Origin: Meghimatium bilineatum
Taxonomy: Eukaryota > Mollusca > Gastropoda > Stylommatophora > Philomycidae
Reading direction: 5' to 3'
Assembly (NCBI GenBank): GCA_034231615.1
Contig: CM067298.1
Span: 25,624,528 to 25,688,527 of the forward strand
Length of the DNA stretch: 64,000 nucleotides
The notes beneath the pieces are model-generated. The model did not search any database, had not been told where the DNA came from, and saw nothing but the letters and a program-made list of their open reading frames with translations. Position 1 is the first letter of the stretch. The number at the start of each line of letters is the position of its first letter. The position numbers and the translations under genes were made by a program. This document shows positions 55,497 through 64,000 of the stretch, piece after piece.

Positions 55497-56335
55497 AAAG
55501 ACATAAAATAACAGGGAATGAATTCATAGCTAAACTAACATAAACAGAGCACAGATAAAATAACAGGGAATGAATTCATAGCTAAACTAACATAAACAGA
55601 GCACAGATAAAATAACAGGGAATGAATTCATAGCTAAACTAACATAAACAGAGCACAGATAAAATAACAGGGAATGAATTCATAGCTAAACTAACATAAA
55701 CAGAGCACAGATAAAATAACAGGGAATGAATTCATAGCTAAACTAACATAAACAGAGCACAGATAAAATAGGGAATGAATTCATAGCTAAACTAACATAA
55801 ACAGAGCACAGATAAAATAACAGGGAATGAATTCATAGCTAAACTAACATAAACAGAGCACAGATAAAATAACAGGGAATGAATTCATAGCTAAACTAAC
55901 ATAAACAGAGCACAGATAAAATAACAGGGAATGAATTCATAGCTAAACTAACATAAACAGAGCACAGATAAAATAACAGGGAATGAATTCATAGCTAAAC
56001 TAACATAAACAGAGCACAGATAAAATAGGGAATGAATTCATAGCTAAACTAACATAAACAGAGCACAGATAAAATAACAGGGAGTGAATTCATAGCTTAA
56101 CTAACATAAACAGATTACATATAAAATAACAGGGAATGAATTCATAGCTAAACTAACAAACAGAGCACTGCTAAAATAACAGGGAATGAATTCATAGCTA
56201 AACTAACATAAACAGAGCACATATAAAATAACAGGGAATGAATTCATAGCTAAACTAACAAACAGAGCACTGCTAAAATAACAGGGAATGAATTCATAGC
56301 TAAACTAACATAAACAGAGCACAGATATTATATAA
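55497..56335. repeat. 52-bp minisatellite, about 16 copies
   Basis: Unit aaaataacagggaatgaatt followed by catagctaaactaacataaa and cagagcacagat. Two units lack aca before ggg, and two near the right end have caaacagagcactgct. The left 12 units are almost identical. The right end shows more change. Confidence 0.96.
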
Positions 56336-56361
56336 GAGTAAAGTACTTTTACGTTCATCCT

Positions 56362-56488
56362 CAAACACCTGCTGCTTAGCAGAATGTTGTCCGGAGAACG
56401 GAATGTGTTGTGTCGTGGTTAACAGGTTGGTTCCGATGTCTACGTCTCTCAATCTGACACATTCGATTTCAACATAAGGAGTGTAAAC
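56362..56488 (-). mobile_element. SINE-like retroposon S1, partial
   Basis: Minus-strand S1 3' half: cctgctgcttagcagaatgt, cggagaacggaatgtgttgt, ctgacacattcgatttcaac. It lies directly beside the 52-bp array. The tail is eroded. Confidence 0.65.
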
Positions 56489-56548
56489 AAAAACTACGGT
56501 ATTATACTAGAGCACACGTGAGCACCAACGTTGTCTTCGTGATCCTCG

Positions 56549-56738
56549 TCTATATAAGACATATTGGCTAGTGGGAAATCAAGTCTTCTAAAAATACTCA
56601 TTGACTATTACCTTGATTTTCATTGGCTTCCACACAAAGTATAAACATGATCGCCAATGAAAATGAACGGAATAGTCAAATGAGTCATTATAAGGCGGCT
56701 TTATTTCCCATTAGCCAGTAGGTATTATATTGTAGACA
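56549..56738. mobile_element. foldback MITE (M1 type), copy c
   Basis: The left part, tataagacatattggctagt then actcattgactattacctt and gattttcattggc, is mirrored by gccaatgaaaatgaacggaa, gtcaaatgagtcattat and cccattagccagtaggtatt. The arms are about 85 bp around a centre of under 20 bp, so nearly the whole element could fold into one hairpin. The ends gtcta and tagac match copy a. Confidence 0.78.
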
Positions 56739-56812
56739 GCCATGGTTTTCTCCAACAAAGAATGCACGTAATGAAACATACTGGCAGTTATACTTCATAT
56801 TGTATTTGTATA

Positions 56813-56843
<31 letters not shown>

Positions 56844-57772
56844 CCTAGTGTTTTAAAACATGGACGTGTATGTGTTTAAACCAGATGGTAACACGTCTCC
56901 GCACCAAAATTAGACTAAATTGGATTGCCAATGTCGGTTGCTATTTTCGCTCATATCTTGTTAAACTGTTACTTGTCCATCCGATGTCATGTCCTTGTCA
57001 CGCTTATCGTGTGTCTACCTCTTGCCCTCAAGTATTTTCGTTTAGTATTATCTTCAGTGAATTTGATACTTATGAGTGTGTCCACGCAATTTTATTCTCA
57101 TCTCTCCAACCCATGATTTTTCATTGTTATTTATGAATACTTTCAAGAATCTGTATTGTTTAAGTAGTTTTTGTCATCTGTGAATATCTTGTACTACTAA
57201 CCTATATAAGACAATGTTTCAGTTTAATCTCTCTGTTTCTCTTATCTTCTGTTTAGCTATACTTTCCTGATTGTGATTGTCTTTCTTATCGTTTGTCCAG
57301 TGATTGTCTTTCTTATTGTTTGTCCAGTTGATATCGTGAGCACAAGCCATATGAACAGAATAAAAACAAGGATTTATACGTCATACTTTTGACTATTTAC
57401 GGTCACAATGTATGTACTTTATGTCGTATGCCAACCAACGACATGTATGGAAAGTCTCGAAAACATGACATATGACGACTTGTTTTGATCCTGATCGCAG
57501 AACTGTAATATCTTTAGTTACTGTTTGTTCTACCATACGGTGAATGCACTGCCGTGTAGTCTGTACTTTAAAAGTATGTTTTCCAAGCAGATAGCAAGTC
57601 TTATATTAAAGATAGGTCACGGGACAGCTACCATATCCGGCATTTCCCCAATGACTTCTTGACGTGCCACAAGCGTACGTCTGTTCCTATGAAGGGACAC
57701 GTATTTGGCGTTAAATGAGAATAATATATAAATGAGAAAATGGAAGTACGGTCCGGGAGGGGATGGTTTCTT
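56739..57772. other. spacer
   Basis: (GT)14 lies at 56813-56840. A 27-bp segment (gattgtctttcttat-gtttg) is duplicated at 57272-57328. Frames of 88 and 63 codons have no known motif. Confidence 0.4.
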
Positions 57773-57845
57773 CCTGGTATAGTGGGTAAGTCATGTACTT
57801 TGCAGTAAAAAATATCGCGGTTTCATTCCCTGGTAGAGACCAGGT
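57773..57845 (+). ncRNA. tRNA-like SINE head
   Basis: tggtatagtgggtaagtcat fits an A box, and gcggtttcattccctggt fits a B box about 45 bp further. The anticodon region is not clover-leaf quality and no tail or TSD was found. It is probably a SINE head rather than a tRNA. Confidence 0.5.
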
Positions 57846-58330
57846 TTATAATTGCATTTATTCGGAAGTCACTATGGAATATCGTTTGAAGAAACACAGT
57901 TCTGAGTTATGAGTAGTACTCTTCGCAGGTGACATGCCCCCTTTGTTAAGAAGGTTAAATGTGCATATATATATATATATATGAGGAAATTCGAGTACAA
58001 TAAAGTTGATCCTCTACGCCGCTTGAGCCCTTTTTGAGGCAACAGACTACAGTCGTATCAAATTTGAGAGTTATAGAGATGGACAGTTGGAGAAAAATGC
58101 ATTTGCCCAGAGACCATCTCTTGAGTGAGAACACGGCAGTCGATGCTACTAGATGTATACTGCTGACTTATCGTAAGGATATAAAAACCGATCTAGGAAA
58201 ATATAGGCGTCGAGTCTGATGACCACATAACTATGTATGATGTTGGTAAATAACAAGCATGTTCCGTATTACACACCGTATTCTTATGTACACCTTACGG
58301 ATGACATAGGTGTGAGAAGGGAATATATCC
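57846..58330. other. spacer
   Basis: A short (AT)n lies at 57965-57981. Nothing else was recognised. Confidence 0.3.
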
Positions 58331-58800
58331 ATTCGCTAAACCCTTTATTGCCTTTCAGAGTCATGGGTAGAAGAGTTCTCTGGAGATGGCCCTCGTGTGT
58401 GTTCTGAGAATATTGTGTAATTTATCGCCTCTTTTATTTCGTTAGTCCATCGTTTTCGAGGTCGACCTCTAGCTCTGCCTTCACCGTATCTGTGTAGCAT
58501 AGCTTGTTGTGGTATGCTGTCTGATGGTAGTCTGCTGATGTGTGCAATCCATTTTATCTCTTGACTCTTAATATATTCCAAGATTGGGGTGGTGCCGATT
58601 CTTTGTATAAAGTCCTCATTTCTCACTCTGTCTCTTAGCGATATTCCTAGGATTCTGCGTAAGTATGTCATTTCAGCTGTCACTAGTTTACGTTTGTCTT
58701 GTGTTGTCGTTGTCCATGTTTGGCATTGGTAGCACAGCGTTGGCATAATAAACGTTTTTAATAGTGTTAATTTGATGTTTAAATCTACATTTTATGTTTC
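58331..58800 (-). mobile_element. RTE-like LINE C-terminal region
   Basis: A minus-strand open frame of 133 codons (58345-58746): LCYQCQTWTTTTQDKRKLVT, AEMTYLRRILGISLRDRVRN, EDFIQRIGTTPILEYIKSQE, IKWIAHISRLPSDSIPQQAM, then RARGRPRKRWTNEIKEAI. This is the best preserved member of the family seen at 3.9 and 10.4 kb and covers the C-terminal domain downstream of the RT. No stop interrupts this part. The 3' end lacks the (TAGA)n tail, and the 5' part is missing or decayed. Confidence 0.85.
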
Positions 58801-59362
58801 TGAAGATTGGTGTCATTTGCCCTAGGGCTTGGTATGCTTTAATACATCTATTGGGAAAAGAATCGTTTACTTTATTTTACTGATTTGCTGTGCTCACACC
58901 TGAGGCTATTTTTAGAAACTTAATAAAATGGTATGGTATAGATACAATCACACATGCAGGTGGCCTTACCTGCGATGAAAACCTACATTAACAAGACCGA
59001 ACGAAACAAATTTCGTGAAACAAGTCCAAACGAAATAAGAGTTAGCGAAACAAAACAGAACCTAAAGAAACAAGACATAACGAAACAAAACATGACTTTA
59101 TGAAAATGTTAATGGATGGTCCTTAACTCCCATTAGCATTCGCGTCCCAGACTACAATTAACGATATCTCTTTTTCTCATTAGCATATCCATCAAACAAA
59201 AAAAAGGCAATTTTCAGATCGATTATGCTAATGACACCAGGCATGATACAGTGTCGTGGAAGGTCCAAAGTTAAAACTAGTTTTAGCTGTGAACTGTGTT
59301 AGGATGTGGTTCTAATTTTTGTACAATTTCACATGTCCATGACATGGCAGTTTGAACTTGCA
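58801..59362. other. spacer
   Basis: A degenerate run of acgaaacaa repeats at 59000-59090. Nothing else was recognised. Confidence 0.4.
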
Positions 59363-59640
59363 CGATGTACAAGTTACCATTTGAAGGAGTTGTTACAATA
59401 ATTAAATATGCTGTACAAGTTACGATTTGAAGGAGCTGTTACAATAATTAAATATGCTGTACAAGTTACGATTTGAAGGAGCTGTTACAATAATTAAATA
59501 TGCTGTACAAGTTACGATTTGAAGGAGCTGTTACAATAATTAAATATGCTGTACAAATTAAGATTTTAAGGAGTTGTTACAATAATTAAATATGCTGTAC
59601 ATGTTAAGATTTGATGGAGCCGTTATAATAATGCAATATG
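59363..59640. repeat. 46-bp minisatellite, about 6 copies
   Basis: Unit ctgtacaagttacgatttga followed by aggagctgttacaataatta and aatatg. The last two units are the most diverged (aagattttaagg, gatggagccg). Confidence 0.94.
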
Positions 59641-59734
59641 TGAGAGCAACTGTAGGTGATGGACAGTTGAAAATAAAACCCGGTGAAACATAGAGTAGGG
59701 CAACATTACCAATAATGTGTTATCCCTTGACAAT

Positions 59735-59850
59735 CTCTCCTCATTGCACATAATGTTCTAGAAAAATCTCCTCACTGCACATAATGTTCTGGAGAAACTT
59801 CCTCATTGCACATAAAGTTCGGGAGAAACCTCACTGTACATAAGGATGCA
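59735..59850. repeat. about 33-bp tandem repeat, 4 copies
   Basis: Units share tcctcattgcacataatgtt followed by ctggagaaa. The last is shortened. Confidence 0.85.
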
Positions 59851-59879
59851 AAAGCTCTACTGCTCGTAATTCCTGGGGA

Positions 59880-60040
59880 TCCAATCAAACACTCCGCTCA
59901 TCGGAGGCCTTTTTTAACCTATTATTTTTTTTATCTATCAACAAACATGTCACAACACTACCCTATTACACGTCGTCTAGAGCTACGTCTAATCAATGAA
60001 AATAACAAGTAGCATCTCGTAGTGACACGCAATAGGGATG
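59880..60040. mobile_element. possible degenerate M2-type MITE
   Basis: Has actccgctcatcggagg at one end, and caatgaaaataa then tctcgtagtgacacgcaata at the other. The latter resembles cctcgcagtgacatgcaata at 4.77 kb. The inner arms are poor. Confidence 0.35.
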
Positions 60041-60167
60041 TGTTTGGTGTGCAGTTGTCTCTAAGTCAAGAAAGGACCTCTATGAGCGGATATTTATAAG
60101 TTCATTTTCACGCTTTCTCTATATTTCGCAGTGGATGATGTCATATGGTGACTGATAGAAGAATGAT

Positions 60168-60490
60168 GAAGTAGAAAGAATAGGTTATCTACACACGACT
60201 TTCACAATGTTTTACTAGACTGAGATTTGAATGAGATCACGTTATCTGGTGAGATAAGTAGAAAGAATAGCTTATCTACACACGACTTTCACAATGTTTT
60301 ACTAGACTAAGATTTGAATGAGATCACGTTATCTGGTGAGATAAGTAGAAAGAATAGCTTATCTACACACGACTTTCACAATGTTTTACTACACTAAGAT
60401 TTGAATGAGATCACGTTATCTGGTGAGATAAGTAGAAAGAATAGCTTATCTACACACGACTTTCACAATGTTTTACTACACTAAGATGTG
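60168..60490. repeat. 87-bp minisatellite, about 3.7 copies
   Basis: Unit agtagaaagaatagcttatc followed by tacacacgactttcacaatg, ttttacta and gatcacgttatctggtgaga. Sequence similar to the left flank (catatggtgactgatagaag) recurs on the right (catctgatgactgacagaag), so a larger duplication underlies the array. Confidence 0.94.
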
Positions 60491-61039
60491 TGTGAAGTAA
60501 TGTCATCTGATGACTGACAGAAGAACAATGAAGTGGAAAAAAAACAACAACGTGTATGTACAAAGATGGTTTTTTTGTGTGACACTCTTTAAATTGGAGA
60601 TTATACACGCTTGTCCTCTGATAGCTCACTTCAATGTCCTGCATATTGTTTTTCCTCTATAGGATTGAGGACAACACAAGTCAGCTGAACACTTTCTTAT
60701 GATCTAATAAATTTCAGCATTCATTCAATAAGACTTCTACGGAGTTCAGTTTGGCCAAAATTAAGCAAAAAAATAAATAAATCCAGAACATTTAGGATAT
60801 GTATTGTTTAAGAATTCATTCTAATCCTGATTTGAAAACTCAAGATTGTTCATGAACTGCATTGACAACTACAGCAATAGACAAGATTAATGCTTCTACG
60901 TTATAGATGTGTACTATCGAAAAGAACGTGTACTGCCTTAGGCATTGCTTCTGTCGTACTACTGTGCTACCACGATTAGACTTAGTGACTGCGTTGTTAC
61001 ACGTCGTTCAAATATTATACAACAACGATTATCATTCAC
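60491..61039. other. spacer
   Basis: Nothing recognised beyond the flank duplication of the 87-bp array. Confidence 0.3.
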
Positions 61040-61190
61040 GGGGTCTCGGTCTCCTTGGCGTGTTAGTTAAGACATTTGCTTTATGTTCAAGAGGTCCAGG
61101 GTTCGAATTTGGCTCGCGTCGTCTTACTTATTTACTTATCCGAGATCCCGGGGAATTAAGGGACGGGAGTGCATATGTGGTAACCCGTGT
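61040..61190 (+). mobile_element. tRNA-derived SINE head
   Basis: ccttggcgtgttagttaaga (A-box-like) and ccagggttcgaatttggc (a strong B box, GGTTCGAAT) are about 40 bp apart, as in tRNA genes. They are followed by a short body with cttacttatttacttatccg and tcccggggaattaagg. No clear tail or TSD. Confidence 0.6.
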
Positions 61191-62212
61191 ACAATGAAGT
61201 CAATTTTCTACTCCTTTTGAGAGTGCGCACTAGAATTTACTAGGATATAACTACAAACACTAACCTCAAGTATTTCACCTGTAGAGTTTCCTTTAATAAG
61301 CTTGGCGAGCAAGTGTCTGTGTTTTGTTGTCTACATCAATGTTTACTGACAATGTAAACGGAGACAAGATTTACAAGGTGTAAACATTTCTGCCGCTGTA
61401 CTCGTGTGTGATACATTGCATAATGTGTTGTTAATTATCATGTATTCAATTGTCATTTGAATGTCAAGTAGCCTGTTCAGTCGATAGAAAAAAACTTTAG
61501 CCTAAAAAACACACAAAGCAGCTAGCACACGTTTCAATATTCAAGTTTTAGATGCTGGGAAATTGGACTCGACTTCTGAGGACATTAGCCGAGAACTGTT
61601 GGCATCACGTTTATTAAATTTCTTTGCTTGATCAGTGGATAAGCAAGTGAATTATAGGTCTTAACCTAGCCGTATCAATGCCCATTACTGATGCTCAGTT
61701 TCAGAGAGATGTAGTCTTTGAGCTCGGTCTTGGTAAATCGATAAACAGTTGGAGACGAACGCTTCTGTCAGTACCGAACTATCGGTGGAGGCTGCACAAA
61801 TAACGTTTATCTATCACTAGTATTAACTGTAAAACTATAGCCCACAAAAACTGTAGACAGTTCAACTTAAGGAGGGGGGAGGGGGAATAAAGTTAGTCGC
61901 CAATGAAGGGAAGCTCCTTAATTCAGGAGAGAAACCAAACACAGTAGAACTCACTAACTACCACACAAATTAAAAGGCGATGTTCCTACGATGAAAATAC
62001 GCCGCGCCCATAGCTTGCAGAGAAATTACCAGAGGAAAATACTTCACACTAGCCTGAACAGCCAATGAAATCCATGTCTAACTTTGAATTTTGTATACAT
62101 ATTCTCAGCTGTGTATAATATGGAGGTCGAAAACACTGCAAGCAAAAACACAACTTTTAACTACCATAATTTTTTTTTTAAACTACCTACTCAAATAAAA
62201 CATTTAACTTTA
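61191..62212. other. spacer
   Basis: No family recognised. A purine-rich aggaggggggaggggg tract lies at 61871-61886. Confidence 0.3.
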
Positions 62213-64000
62213 CTTGATAAAACAAGACTTCTAATACATACTTGATACTACAAGACTTTTAACATATACTTGATACTACAAGACTTTTAATACACTACTT
62301 GATACTACAAGACTTTTAATACACTACTTGATACTACAAGACTTTTAATACACTACTTGATACTACAAGACTTTTAATACACTACTTGATACTACAAGAC
62401 TTTTAATACACTACTTGATACTACAAGACTTTTAATACACTACTTGATACTACAAGACTTTTAACATATACTTGATACTACAAGACTTTTAACATATACT
62501 TGATACTACAAGACTTTTAATACACTACTTGATACTACAAGACTTTTAATACACTACTTGATACTACAAGACTTTTAATACACTACTTGATACTACAAGA
62601 CTTTTAATACACTACTTGATACTACAAGACTTTTAATATATACTTGATACTACAAGACTTTTAACATATACTTGATACTACAAGACTTTTAATACACTAC
62701 TTGATACTACAAGACTTTTAACATATACTTGATACTACACGACTTTTAATACACTACTTGATACTACAAGACTTTTAATACACTACTTGATACTACAAGA
62801 CTTTTAATACACTACTTGATACTACAAGACTTTTAATATATACTTGATACTACAAGACTTTTAACATATACTTGATACTACAAGACTTTTAACATATACT
62901 TGATACTACAAGACTTTTAACATATACTTGATACTACAAGACTTTTAATACACTACTTGATACTACAAGACTTTTAATACACTACTTGATACTACAAGAC
63001 TTTTAATACACTACTTGATACTACAAGACTTTTAATATATACTTGATACTACAAGACTTTTAACATATACTTGATACTACAAGACTTTTAACATATACTT
63101 GATACTACAAGACTTTTAATACACTACTTGATACTACAAGACTTTTAACATATACTTGATACTACAAGACTTTTAATACACTACTTGATACTACAAGACT
63201 TTTAACATATACTTGATACTACAAGACTTTTAATACACTACTTGATACTACAAGACTTTTAATATATACTTGATACTACAAGACTTTTAATACACTACTT
63301 GATACTACAAGACTTTTAATATATACTTGATACCACAAGACTTTTAACATATACTTGATACTACAAGACTTTTAATACACTACTTGATACTACAAGACTT
63401 TTAATACACTACTTGATACTACAAGACTTTTAACATATACTTGATACTACAAGACTCTTAATACACTACTTGATACTACAAGACTTTTAACATATACTTG
63501 ATACTACAAGACTTTTAACATATACTTGATACTACAAGACTCTTAATACACTACTTGATACTACAAGACTTTTAACATATACTTGATACTACAAGACTTT
63601 TAACATATACTTGATACTACAAGACTTTTAATACACTACTTGATACTACAAGACTTTTAATACACTACTTGATACTACAAGACTTTTAATACACTACTTG
63701 ATACTACAAGACTTTTAATACACTACTTGATACTACAAGACTTTTAACATATACTTGATACTACACGACTTTTAACATATACTTGATACTACAAGACTTT
63801 TAACATATACTTGATACTACAAGACTTTTAATACACTACTTGATACTACAAGACTTTTAATACACTACTTGATACTACAAGACTTTTAATATATACTTGA
63901 TACTACAAGACTCTTAATACACTACTTGATACTACAAGACTTTTAATACACTACTTGATACTACAAGACTTTTAATATATACTTGATACTACAAGACTCT
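62213..64000. repeat. 28/29-bp satellite-like array, about 62 copies, open-ended
   Basis: All units share cttgatactacaagactttt and differ in the last 8-9 bases: aacatata (28 bp), aatacacta (29 bp) or aatatata (28 bp). A few have actctta or tacacgac changes. The first unit (cttgataaaacaagacttct) is diverged and marks the true left edge. The right edge lies beyond the window. The classes occur in short runs rather than strict alternation. No long frame is open. Confidence 0.97.

Overview
The window reads as metazoan, probably invertebrate, nuclear intergenic DNA. It is AT-rich, has no operons or dense coding, and is filled with eukaryotic repeats: RTE-like LINE 3' ends, an RNase H-bearing LINE, SINEs with target-site duplications (TSDs), a mariner transposon, a hAT-type MITE, foldback MITEs and about 35 tandem arrays. 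The phylum cannot be fixed from the sequence alone. I found no convincing host exon, rRNA, functional tRNA, CRISPR array or prokaryote-style gene. Most open frames are minisatellites whose unit length is a multiple of three, or chance.

Layout. 0-13 kb: a possible RT remnant, a 45/43-bp array, a 60-bp array, foldback MITEs around 3.7-4.8 and 9.4 kb, a truncated SINE at 6.3 kb with a perfect 13-bp TSD, a 21-bp array near 10 kb, LINE ends at 3.9 and 10.4 kb, a SINE at 11.5 kb with a perfect 12-bp TSD, and a 24-bp array at 12.4 kb. 13-25 kb: LINE ends at 14.7, 17 and 18.3-19.3 kb (the last with RT motifs), short arrays, and (GAA)-tailed SINE copies. 25.9-27.3 kb: a mariner element with an uninterrupted transposase and identical 36-bp terminal inverted repeats, the only gene in the window that looks intact. 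27.4-36.3 kb: LINE fragments, a GC-rich hairpin, arrays of 24, 51 and 47 bp, and an RTE LINE carrying two SINEs of different families, each with its own TSD. 36.5-45 kb: an RNase H LINE end, GATG/GATA repeats, a LINE inserted near a 46-bp array, a hAT MITE with a perfect 8-bp TSD, and a roughly 1.4-kb array. 46-62 kb: eleven more tandem arrays, two near full-length SINEs, a LINE with a 14-bp TSD, and a third foldback MITE. 62.2 kb to the end: a 28/29-bp satellite-like array of more than 1.78 kb that runs off the window.

How it fits together. The LINE tails, SINE tails and TSDs are what target-primed reverse transcription leaves. At least four LINE lineages here end with a stop codon that is part of the 3' tail microsatellite, so they have almost no 3' UTR. 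That agrees with what is known of the RTE clade. By my own coordinates tandem arrays cover about 12-13 kb, roughly a fifth of the window. I did not find a new multi-gene system. The unusual content is repeat biology: tail-embedded stops, SINEs with different bodies but similar tails, minisatellite units that also occur singly elsewhere, and datable nested insertions.
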